Source: Uranotaenia lowii (taxonomy: Eukaryota > Arthropoda > Insecta > Diptera > Culicidae). From it: a stretch of 64,000 nt of DNA. Position numbers and translations under genes: made by a program. Location: NCBI RefSeq assembly GCF_029784155.1, contig NC_073691.1, positions 138,934,433 through 138,998,432 on the forward strand, read 5' to 3'. Under the pieces are notes generated by a model, which worked only from the letters and a program-made list of their open reading frames with translations, searched no databases and had not been told where the DNA came from. This document shows, in pieces, positions 1-9,579 of this stretch (its first letter is position 1; each line of letters starts with the position of its first letter).

Positions 1-2826
1 GCAACCGAACAGCAAGAGGCTCTTTCGCACCTACTCAAACAGTACGAGGATGTTTTTAGTGACACCGCTGGTAAGCTAATTGGTCCTCCTGCATCCGTGC
101 ACCTGAAGCCCGGAACAGCCCCTGTGTTCGCCAAGGCGCGCGATGTACCGCTGGCACTCAAGAGCCAGTACGCCAAAGAAATCGAAAAGAAACTAGCGTC
201 AGGTGCCTACGAAAAGGTCGACTATTCGGAGTGGGCATCCCCGACCCACATCGTAGTCAAGAAGAATGGAAGCTTACGCATCACCGGAAACTACAAACCA
301 ACTGTAAATCCCGGGATGATCATCGACGAGCATCCGATCCCGAAGATTGAGACGATCTTCAACTGTATGAAGGGAGCAAATTTGTTCTGCCACTTGGACG
401 TGACGGACGCATACACCCACCTCCCAATCGACGCAGAGTTTCAACACATCCTGACATTGAACACTCCAACCCACGGTCTGGTACGGCCGACAAGAGCAGT
501 GTACGGTGCAGCAAATATTCCGGCCATCTGGCAGCGCCGGATGGAAGCAGTGTTCCAAGGTCTCGCAAACGTCATTAACTTTTTCGATGACATCATAGTC
601 TTCGCCGACGGATTCGAAAATTTGCTCATCTCTCTCGCAGCAGTTTTCGACAGAATCAAGCAACATGGTTTACGCCTGAATCGTGCCAAATGTGTTTTCG
701 CCGCCCCGGTCTTGGAGTGCCTGGGCCACAAAATCGACGCCGATGGACTTCACAAGTCAGACAAACACATTGTGGCAATCCGAGATGCCCCTCGTCCCAC
801 CACCCCAGACGAGCTTCAGCTATTTTTGGGAAAAGCTACATATTACAATTCCTTTATTCCCAATCTCTCAACTCGATCTCGTCCTCTAAGGGACATGATG
901 CAGAAAGGTGATTTGAAGTGGACGCCAGAAAGATGTGCAGCCTACGAGGACATCAAATCAGCTCTGGTGTCACCGCAGGTGCTGATGCCATACGATCCAG
1001 CTCTTCCTTTGATCCTGGCCACTGATGCAAGCAAGTATGGCCTGGGAGCCGTTTTGTCGCACCGCCTGGAGAATGGACTCGAGCGACCAATAGCATATGC
1101 AAGCTGTGCCATGTCTCCCACCGAGCAGCGCTACCCACAGATTGACAAAGAAGCTCTTGCAATCGTGTGGGCCGTCAAGAAGTTTTTCCATTATCTGTAC
1201 GCCCGTCGATTCACACTGGTTACAGACCACAAGCCGCTCACCCAAATCCTGCACCCAAGCAAATCACTACCAACGTTGTGCATCAGCAGAATGGCCAATT
1301 ATGCAGACTACATGGCGCATTTCAACTACGAGGTTGTTTACAAATCAACGAAAGAGAACGTCAACGCCGATTATTGTTCTCGCTTCATCCCGAATCGATC
1401 AGCTGATTGTGTAAACAAGGTGAGTGCCCCAGCCGCCCTTTGTGAGGGAAGAGATAGTAGTGAAGACGACTTCGATGCATTCGTTTTGCATCAAATTGCA
1501 CAACTACCAGTACGAGCCGACCACATAGCTCGAGAAACACGAAAGGATCCCGAACTAGGCACAATCGTACAACTCCTAGAAGCCGGCACAGAGTTGGCCC
1601 GTTCCGGTTACAAAGCTCCAGAGGTGAAATTTACGCTTGCAGCTGGTTGCCTCTTATTCGAGCACAGAGTGGTGGTACCCCCAGTTCTACGTCAGTCCAT
1701 CTTGAAAGATCTTCACACCGCACACCTTGGCATAGTGAAAATGAAAGGGCTGGCTCGCTCGTTTGTTTATTGGCCCCGAATCGACGCCGATATCGAGCAG
1801 ACGGTGAAATCGTGTGCTGACTGTGCCCGTCAAGCGCACTCGCCGCCAAAGTATTCCGAACACCACTGGGAGTATCCCAAAGGCCCATGGGAGAGAATCC
1901 ACGTCGACTACGCAGGTCCCGTAGCAGGTTCGATGTTGCTGATAGTAGTCGATGCATACAGCAAGTGGCTGGAGGTGAAGGTAACCAACTCTACAACAAC
2001 AGCCGCAACGATTGCCATCATGGACGAGATGTTCGCTCGCTATGGAGCGCCAGTAACTGTGGTGTCAGACAACGGACCACAGTTCACCGCAGCAGAGTTT
2101 AAGGAGTTTTTGAAGAACAGTGGGGTCAAGTTTCACAAGTTGTCCGCCCCCTACCACCCAGCAACCAACGGACAGGCGGAACGGTACGTGCAGACGACGA
2201 AAGATGCTTTGAAGTCAATGAATACAAATGCATCATCGTTGCAATCGCACCTGAACAACTTCCTGCAACAGTATCGTCGAGCTCCGCACGCAACCACCGG
2301 TGAAGCACCATGCAAGCTGTTCTTACGACGGAACTTCCGAACCCGTTTCGATCTACTGAAGCCCGAAGATGTCCAACAACGAGTGTCAACGAAACAGCAA
2401 GCTGACTTTGAGCCAAACTATCGTACATTCAGCGTTGGCCAACAAGTCTACTTCCTGTCCGGCAACTCCCGAATGGATAAATGGATACCAGGTGTCATCG
2501 CAGCACGTCTAGGTGACTTGCACTACCAGATTGAATTCAACGGCAAGCCATTCAAGAGGCATGTCGACCAGATGCGCTCCAGGGTCATCGCAAATGCGCA
2601 GCAAATGGTCGAGGAAGCTGAAAGCGACGAGCCAAGACGTGTTCACTTCTACGACAACGCAGCCAGGTTTCCTTCGTCGCCGAATCATCGTAGTGGTGCT
2701 CGTACTGCTCCGAGTTCCCCGGAGTATGCCACACCACCTAGCAGCCCGATTCAACAGGATGGTCCCCCGGTTGCCTTGAGACGGTCAACGAGACAACGCC
2801 GTCCCCCGCAGCTGTACTCTCCGTAG
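1..2826 (+). CDS. pol: Ty3/gypsy pol (RT-RNase H-integrase), 5' end outside the window
   Basis: The frame is open from base 1, so the polyprotein starts upstream; the first ATG in the window is at 97. Counting from that ATG, RT spans roughly 20-210, with the active-site box at 162-165 reading FFDD instead of the usual YxDD. RNase H follows (D310, E352, D377). The integrase zinc-binding residues are H540, H543, C573 and C576, and the DDE residues are D604, D658 and E695. The C-terminus is proline/serine-rich. The RT segment that usually reads LPFG is altered (AVYGAANIPAIWQ). Order RT-RH-IN is that of Ty3/gypsy; general feel is of the Mag-type lineage, which I cannot prove. A polypurine tract and LTR follow directly. 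There is no internal stop, so the copy may be fairly young, but the missing 5' half prevents a judgement. Confidence 0.93.
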   Translation, partial: ATEQQEALSHLLKQYEDVFSDTAGKLIGPPASVHLKPGTAPVFAKARDVPLALKSQYAKEIEKKLASGAYEKVDYSEWASPTHIVVKKNGSLRITGNYKPTVNPGMIIDEHPIPKIETIFNCMKGANLFCHLDVTDAYTHLPIDAEFQHILTLNTPTHGLVRPTRAVYGAANIPAIWQRRMEAVFQGLANVINFFDDIIVFADGFENLLISLAAVFDRIKQHGLRLNRAKCVFAAPVLECLGHKIDADGLHKSDKHIVAIRDAPRPTTPDELQLFLGKATYYNSFIPNLSTRSRPLRDMMQKGDLKWTPERCAAYEDIKSALVSPQVLMPYDPALPLILATDASKYGLGAVLSHRLENGLERPIAYASCAMSPTEQRYPQIDKEALAIVWAVKKFFHYLYARRFTLVTDHKPLTQILHPSKSLPTLCISRMANYADYMAHFNYEVVYKSTKENVNADYCSRFIPNRSADCVNKVSAPAALCEGRDSSEDDFDAFVLHQIAQLPVRADHIARETRKDPELGTIVQLLEAGTELARSGYKAPEVKFTLAAGCLLFEHRVVVPPVLRQSILKDLHTAHLGIVKMKGLARSFVYWPRIDADIEQTVKSCADCARQAHSPPKYSEHHWEYPKGPWERIHVDYAGPVAGSMLLIVVDAYSKWLEVKVTNSTTTAATIAIMDEMFARYGAPVTVVSDNGPQFTAAEFKEFLKNSGVKFHKLSAPYHPATNGQAERYVQTTKDALKSMNTNASSLQSHLNNFLQQYRRAPHATTGEAPCKLFLRRNFRTRFDLLKPEDVQQRVSTKQQADFEPNYRTFSVGQQVYFLSGNSRMDKWIPGVIAARLGDLHYQIEFNGKPFKRHVDQMRSRVIANAQQMVEEAESDEPRRVHFYDNAARFPSSPNHRSGARTAPSSPEYATPPSSPIQQDGPPVALRRSTRQRRPPQLYSP

Positions 2827-2840
2827 ACGATCCATTCCCA

Positions 2841-2854
2841 AAGGAGGGAAGAAA
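2841..2854 (+). other. Polypurine tract of the first gypsy element
   Basis: The run AAGGAGGGAAGAAA lies 15 bases after the pol stop and directly before TGTTGTG, the likely start of the 3' LTR. This is the expected place for plus-strand priming. Confidence 0.7.
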
Positions 2855-3109
2855 TGTTGTGTATGGAGCCACCCTAGAAGACGGTCCACCCTAGCATTCC
2901 AGCTAGCACTACTACATAGACGACATCGAGAAAATTTCTATACCAGCAGTTAGAGCTGGCACGCCATTAAAGCCATACGCACTTTTATATTTTGCTCTTG
3001 CTTTCAAAATAAATCGTTAGTTTAGTAATTGCGAATTTAATCAATTACTTATCCGAAAGTTAAGAATATAGATGATTGAGGTTGTAATATACGACATTTT
3101 TCGTAACAA
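2855..3109 (+). repeat. 3' LTR of the first gypsy element (end approximate)
   Basis: The LTR starts with TGTTGTGTATGG immediately after the polypurine tract. An AATAAA lies near 3008. The right boundary is uncertain because the 5' LTR is outside the window; I placed it at the TAACA near 3109 only because LTRs usually end in CA. About 330 bases of AT-rich DNA with nothing recognised separate it from the next LTR. Confidence 0.45.
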
Positions 3110-3440
3110 TATTGAAAGTTTGACGACTTATTTGGTCGTCTTTTGCGACTTGAGTGCAGGGCTCTCATTTTCCGTCAGTTGAATAAATTTTAAAGAAATG
3201 CGTTTTTTTGCTGTCAAATTCAAGTTTATATCGTACAAATTTATTATTTGCCTGATTGCTGATTTTTTTAACGTTCATGAAGCTATTGTTAGTACCTGGA
3301 CTTGATCCCCTGACCATACGATCTGCAGCTCATGATGGTTCCTCGACGCTATCTGGAATATATAAATTCAAGGGGATTTGCTTCAAAGGCATTAAACCAA
3401 AAGCAAATCGTATATTTCTATAACTTAAATCTTTTAAATC

Positions 3441-4512
3441 TGTAAGCGTTGCTAGTCGTTCGAAGGAGGTCGCAGTGTTCTTTCTGTAGATTTATTAAAT
3501 AATGTTGCAGTGGTGTTCGTGGGGGTTAAGGGTTTCTCCTTGGCAAGGCAATTCACCAAGCCACCCTAACTCGGCGAACAACACGGCAAAACACGTCAAC
3601 CCGCCACCAGAGGGCCTCCAGGAGATGTGAGCCGCCAACGTAAACGGCGATGTGGCGAAATGGCGAAGCGAAAAACGGGCGAAAAATAAGGGCAATGATC
3701 GGGGGATGGTTCAAGGCCGGTCAAGACGAAATGACTAGGCATTGTGAAAAACGTTCGCGAACTGATCACAACTGATCACAGAAAGGCTTTAGTTAAAAGT
3801 ACAAAATTGTGAACTAAAAGTCGGATTGTGGGAATATTATCCATAATACAAGTTCCATCAGTTCAAGGGACAGGAAATATTCCACTAGACAGGATCAACC
3901 CTTAAAACGACCAGTATAGGCGTAACTTTGAACAACAGGTAACCATCCGCCATTTTATTGTTGCCCAAAATCGCCATCCCCCTAATCGGTTCCTGAACAT
4001 TAACAGGGCCCCGCTGTTCGAGTTTAAAACTCTCTTAAACTCAATCCGAGAGCGCCTTGCGCGACGCCCTACAGCGTCGACCGACAACCGCTACAACGTC
4101 GGTTTGACCTGCACCGGTACCTGGTTCAGCACCCAAGGTGGGACCAGGTACGCACTTGCCACGTGCCGCTTCGCCTACCGTCGAAGAACCAACAGTGCCC
4201 GGTTCAGCACCCAAGGTGGGGCCGGGTACACTCAACGAGAACCAGCTGGCCTCCAAGCCGACCTCAACGAACCCGAGCTCGACGCCGAAGGAGGAAGGAG
4301 GAGTACATTCCCGCGTTAAAGGTTAGATAGTACTAAGAAAGTGGTGGGTGGAAACTGCAAAATTAATAAAGGTACCAATTGTTAAGCCTAGGAGTTTTAC
4401 CTTAATCTTCCCGAACTTCCTTGCAACATAGTATTTGTGGTAAGCGTGCCGACCCTAGGGATTGATAGGGGTTCACAGCACTTCTACCGATTGGCTAACA
4501 GCCAGTCTTACA
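3441..4512 (+). mobile_element. Solo LTR, 1072 bp, with AATC target duplication
   Basis: The segment starts TGTAAG and ends CTTACA, and is flanked on both sides by AATC (3437-3440 and 4513-4516). Its last 80 bases (GTGCCGACCCTAGGG...) resemble the same part of the 1048-bp LTRs at 6402 and 15690 and of the solo LTR at 59745, so it belongs to a related gypsy family. Two direct copies of the segment GGTTCAGCACCCAAGGTGGG (near 4122 and 4202) lie inside. Short frames within it (66-71 codons) are not genes. A solo LTR of this type normally arises by LTR-LTR recombination. Confidence 0.75.
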
Positions 4513-5058
4513 AATCGTAGAACACGTCATCGATGATCTAAAAATAGACCAACATTTTGAAGCCTCCTTTAATACGATTCCAATCATCGATGTCCCATTA
4601 TCATAAACGATTTTATTGAACTTTTTTGTATTCTTTTACGATTGCCAGCAAATACGTTTTACGAAAATCAGACATGCGAATTAATTTGCAAAGGTATACG
4701 ATTGCATGCACATTATTACGAATCAATGCAGTTATATACGTTTTTTATTTCGAATTATTTTATGCATAGCACGACAAAATCTCTCAGTCACGGCTGATCA
4801 CCGTATATCGGTCATTTCACGGATTTTTTGCGAATTGTCGTACACAAAGGTCGAGTTCATATGTATATAAATACGAGTCTCTCTTCTTGTCGTAATAAAA
4901 TCATGCAATGCTTTTAAATACGATAAAGAATATGCATGGACCGCACATTGTAGGTGCAGATATACGAAAATGAGTATAAATAACATTCTATACGATGTAA
5001 TCTGTAAATGAAAATACGACTTATGGTTGTCTGAGCACATACTAACCCCCGGTGCGGT
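4513..5058. other. AT-rich DNA, nothing recognised
   Basis: No convincing frame or repeat boundary was found. The motif TACGA (or ATACG) recurs many times, and an 80-codon frame on the minus strand has no recognisable features. Confidence 0.4.
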
Positions 5059-5133
5059 TTAAAAGTGATCAAACGCGTGAGCATTTTCACTATACTCGCG
5101 ATTGCTGCGGATGCCCTTAGTCAAAATGTCCGC
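5059..5133 (-). pseudogene. Second, divergent copy of a copia pol C-terminus
   Basis: On the minus strand this reads ADILTKGIRSNREYSEN and ends at a stop at 5059-5061. ADILTKG is the motif found at the end of copia RNase H. It shares the 19 bases at 5114-5132 with the main copia copy (5267-5285), then diverges completely. It lies beyond the truncated 3' LTR, where host DNA would be expected, so it marks a rearranged or chimeric end. Confidence 0.55.
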
Positions 5134-5195
5134 GCTATCACATAGGCGGGTACGAATAGATGGGGGCACATTGATAGGGTTTGCAATACTCAACA
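5132..5195 (-). repeat. Truncated 3' LTR of the copia element (64 bp)
   Basis: These 64 bases match 29392-29455, the outer part of the copia 5' LTR, and start TGTTGAG on the minus strand just after the pol end. The remaining ~145 bases of the LTR are missing: the sequence switches directly into a second pol-like end. Confidence 0.8.
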
Positions 5196-5202
5196 CGCCC
5201 GC

Positions 5203-5787
5203 TCAAACGCAGCAATCTGCCATTCCAAGGCTGTCCCGTAGCTTTCTAAATGCTGGTGCAGGTAGACCCTTAGTCAAAATGTCCGACTGTAGTCGATCTT
5301 GATGATGTTCCCCTCGAGAAGCTCACGAACGTAGAAATACTTAACGTCCATGTGCTTCAGACGAGACGAATCCTTCGGATTTGAAGCTATCTTGATGGTT
5401 GATTGGTTGTCCTCGTGGAACTGAATGGGACCCTCTGGACAACGTCCAAGGTCTCGCAGCGTACGAACCAACCACTGACTGTGGCATGCAGCCACACACA
5501 GAGCTACAAGCTCCGCCTCGGTTGACGACAAGGATACCGTTGCCTGTTTCTTCGAAAACCAGCTAACCACAACACCATACACTTTGAACACCGCTCCCGA
5601 CACGGAACGACGATCGGTGATGTCACTCGCCCAATCAGCATCGGTGTACACCTCGAGAAGTGGGCTGTCACCGCTGCTTCGATAGGTTAGCCCCAGCTGC
5701 AACGATCCTTTAATGTATCGGAGAACTCGTCGAAGATGAACCCAATGTTCTTGATTCGGGCACACTTGGAATTGGCTAAAGTAATTC
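5203..5787 (-). pseudogene. Copia RNase H domain, frameshifted at the C-terminus
   Basis: The minus-strand frame from 5787 carries the copia RNase H hallmarks: YTDADWASD, then SLSSTEAELVAL and FHEDNQSTIKIA, and the KHMDVKYFYVRE motif. The frame ends early at 5274-5276. The expected tail (DILTKGLPAPAF...) continues in another frame to a stop at 5203-5205, so a small deletion near 5285 has broken the gene. The upstream end is cut by the insertion of element Y. RNase H would remove RNA from the RNA:DNA hybrid during reverse transcription; this copy is non-functional. Confidence 0.88.
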
Positions 5788-6401
5788 CCCAAGCAACCAA
5801 AAGTTCGGATAACATTCCTCTATCAGGTTTAATCAGCTTAATCGAATATGCTAATACAACTTCTTTTCAGCTCAATTTTTAAGTAGTTAAACGAACTTTA
5901 AAGTTGACCAAAAGTTCGCATAAATCGCCAAACAACTTCTAAGCAGCTTCAAAATCCACTTTATAAGCAGCATAAAAAATCGAATAAAATACTTTTTCGC
6001 TTTCAATTGCCTTCTCAAGTCCGCTTATTTGATTCATATTAATCAACCATATTTGTTACTAACTCACACAACATTTAAATAACACCCCGAATAGAATTTC
6101 ACCGTGAAAAAACCATGAATTCCATATTCACAGACCATAAATATTATCGTCCTCGAAACCGTGAATGCACATTGAAATTCATATTTTTCGACCATAAATT
6201 TCATCGTTTTGACGAAAATAACCATGAAAAGGGGGTATTGTTATGCAGCGTGACCATGAAAAAAATGGCGATTTTCCATACATTGGAAAGCCCAAAAATA
6301 TAAAGTTCATTGTTGAAATAGCTTCCATATTTTCACAATAAAACCATAAAATGCCGATTATTTTCATTGTTCACCCACTGAAATAAAAATCCTAGTTCAT
6401 G

Positions 6402-7449
6402 TGTAACCAACGGTCTCCCAGACTGCTCAGCCGAGCAAAAATCCCCCTCTAAGCCTCAGGGTCGGCACACTCGATAATTTATTCGGAACAAGGAAACACC
6501 TTAAATGCGCGTTAAAGAAATCCCACCTTTATTTCCCTATCTTGGGTTACAAATCTGGCCACTAGCACTTCCCCTAGGGTATATTGGGTTGTCCTACCTT
6601 GTGATTGCGTCTTACAGGCGGCGAGCGGGAACAGCTGTGGCATATGGGCCCCGGAATAGCTTGTCCAAGACGACGGGTGCCGGTAGGACTCTTGAATATC
6701 GGTCCCAGCTAAAATCAACGGTCTCTGCGGCGCTGCTTGTCCACCTATGACGTCTAGGCCGGCGATTGTTGGGGGCTGCCTGGTCGCACTGCTCTAATTC
6801 CGAACACCACGAGGGGGGAATTCAGGTGCAAATGGTCGACTCCCGCGGTTAAGGGACGGGCGGTCGAAGACTAGGCCAGGCACAGCACGGACCTAATGAC
6901 GTCCAGCAAAGTTGACGGATGCTGATAATGCGGCCAAACCGGTTCAAGCCCTAGAACGGCCAACCCGGGCAGACAGATGCTTCCACGGCGGCACGACGGA
7001 ATCAACCTTAGCACGGCCAGTGCTAATTGACGGACACTGGCAAGGCGGATGGTTTTCTAAGCCAAAAATCGGGGTCCTGGATGTTCAAACGCTCTTCACA
7101 GCTGGTTGATGGCGTTCACAGGATTGTGTGGCTTCGTCGAGATCTTCCATCCAAATGAAGCGGATCTTGCATGCGGTCTTTGACCCCGATCCAGGTCAAA
7201 GGCTTTGTGGTGCATCCATGGATTCCTCCCATCATGCCCTCTTGTCATTCTTGGTAATGGTGCTACCAAGACGTACAGCACCATCTATCCGCCAAATACG
7301 CTCCCGTTGACCTAATCGCGCTGGTTGGTGGTGCGCTAGGGAATGTCAGGTGGTCCTCCTTCGTTGCTCACTAAGGCGCTTCCTTGCATGGTACGCGCTT
7401 TCATCAAAGATCCCTACTGAACTAGGCAGTACAGGTTATGCTGGTTACA
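6402..7449 (-). repeat. 3' LTR of the 10.3-kb gypsy
   Basis: The LTR is 1048 bp with short inverted ends TGTAACCA/TGGTTACA. On the minus strand an AATAAA (6478-6483) lies near the end of the LTR, in a position suited to the polyadenylation signal. Short frames inside it are repeated exactly in the other LTR and are not genes. Confidence 0.92.
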
Positions 7450-7460
7450 CTCTCCTCCGG
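7450..7460 (-). other. Polypurine tract of the 10.3-kb gypsy
   Basis: On the minus strand the bases before the 3' LTR read CCGGAGGAGAG. A purine-rich run directly before the LTR is the usual plus-strand primer. Confidence 0.6.
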
Positions 7461-9579
7461 CTCGGGTTGAAAAAATATTAGCAAGCTAATATTTTTTCAT
7501 ATTACCACTTTTCTGAGACGCCGATCTAAAGTGTACCTCTGAACCAGACACTTGACAGACCGAAATTGACACCGCACAAGTTTTTTTTAACGATAAGTTG
7601 TTCTCAAAGTTATCCTAGTTTTATAAAAGGTCCCGAGATGTTGACGCAAGAAGAGAACCAATTCTTTAGTGTATACATGGGTCGGGGTCATAAGGCATCA
7701 TCATTGACTAGGTCAACTCCACGCTGTTTAAAGGCCTCGGCCTGTTACTGACCATCAACGTCTTCGACTCCGGTCTCCAGCGACCCATTTCAACTACTTA
7801 CTGACCAAAGTTCGTGGACTCATCAAAAATACGTTTATAATATCACTCTTACCCAATCTAAATCTACAACATTCATTTTATTTAACAATAATCATGCACA
7901 TAATAAATTAATCGGTGATATAAAGCCCTAAATCTAACGCAAGAAAAATAACAAATTAAAATAAATAAATAAATAAAAATATTAAAACTAAGCCACACTA
8001 ATAAACGGTGAATCCAAATTATTATTGTAGTACGCTATGAAATATTTCATTACTGATGTGAAATGTTTCTGTTCTGGGAACTAGATTGTTTTCTGGGAAT
8101 TATTTGACAAGTTGCTTGGATCTGTCAGTGACGAGTGAAACGATTAAACAAACCGACGGAAACCGGATGATCTATCTTTTTACGCAGGTTTTCTCCAAGA
8201 CAGAAGCTGCTTCGGTTCTTATAGGAATATGTGCGCACATGGAGGAACATTCTGGGAGGAGCTCTAAGGAAGAAATAGGCCAGAGTAGTTTTCTCACTAA
8301 GGCATCTCGTCGATCTTACTCCGGACTGGAGCTTTTAGGCATTCCGAAAAAAAGAAGTAAGTACCTAACCGTTTACCTATGGAAGAAGTGGAGATATTTT
8401 TTTTTTTGCGCATTATTTCTGGTCGCGTCCATTAATTTCAAGGTCACGTTCCAAATTCTCTAACTAATACCACGAAACATCTTTTGTTTTCAAGTGTAGG
8501 CGAGAATTAATTTAACGTAGTTGCTATACTTTTCTCCGATTGTGGTACTAGAATTCGTTAAATTGAGCCAAAGAAAAGTTTATTTTGTTTACCAGATAAA
8601 TAGTTTTAATCCTGACGATTTCCTGTTCTTTTAGGTATCCTGGTGTTCGTCGCAAATTACATTGATGCATTTGCTTAGCATAGACCAGGTTTTTTTCCCG
8701 AACACCCTCCCTCTAAGCGCCAGGCAGGCTTCAGATATATACACGGAAGGATGGTCAGCTTGGGGAAACTCCAGACCGAGATGTCCAAGTGCGGTTCCCG
8801 GCCGATGCGGATGCATTCCTCAAGTTTAGAGCACCGAGGTTGTTGCCTATTTGGCAATACGACTGGATTAGTAGCCAACATTGGACTAGCAGTTTTTTTA
8901 CGGAATGCTAAAGTACTTTATGAGGATGGAAGATAAAGTCGACGAGCTTTTGTGCAGAATATTTGTCAACCTAGAGGCACCGAAGCCTCGGTACCCCCTG
9001 TTTTGTAGGAGTGTCTGCTGCCGTTTCCTGCTCCTGCTAATGCCATCTACGCTACCTACTGATGCCCTTGCTTGGTGCCTTAACCGGAAGTATAGGTGTG
9101 AAGCATGATATTCACATCTGTGGCAAGGATGCCGCCCTGCAGATGTATTCAGTGGCCGTGAATGCTATCAAGTAGCTGTATGTTGCAGGTAATCAAGATT
9201 TTCTTTTCCTATAGCATAATTTCGAAAGGTTTTCAGTACTCATCCTTAATATGGAAAATCCAGTGCTGCTAGTAATAATCTTTGCATGCGTCGCGATTTC
9301 TAAACTTAGCATTTCCAAATGAGAGCTTATAATTGGCTCACCTGTCACCAGCTGATATGAAAAATTCTCGTCTGACTAAGTGTATCTACCGTTGTATAAA
9401 CTATTTGAACATTATATACTATCAACTAGTTTATGTAAAACAGATCGTAGTAGTCTGTATTTGCAAAACAGACAAGGCTTGTCCTTTCTGTGTTTTTTTT
9501 GACGAGAAAAATGAGTTTTCAGACATTGATTGATGAAGGTATGGATGCTCTTCGATCCTACCTTCTCGTGACCTAAACT
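7461..9579. other. Internal 3' region of the gypsy, no sense ORF; intron-like blocks on the opposite strand
   Basis: In errantivirus-like elements env would sit here, but the minus strand holds no frame above about 70 codons and no recognisable envelope feature. The plus strand, antisense to the element, has a 125-codon frame (8086-8463). It contains an acceptor-like TTTTTACGCAG before 8190, a donor-like GTAAGT at about 8356 and another acceptor-like CTTTTAG near 8634, followed by GC-richer sequence up to about 9190. I do not recognise the encoded peptides. A captured host fragment is one possibility, a decayed env another. Confidence 0.4.

Noticed and set aside
6505..7310. Several 60-81-codon frames on both strands
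   Set aside because: They lie inside the LTR, recur exactly at 15793-16598 and lack protein features.
7461..9579. Possible env gene of the 10.3-kb gypsy
   Set aside because: No sense-strand frame above about 70 codons and no signal peptide, cleavage site or membrane anchor pattern could be seen.
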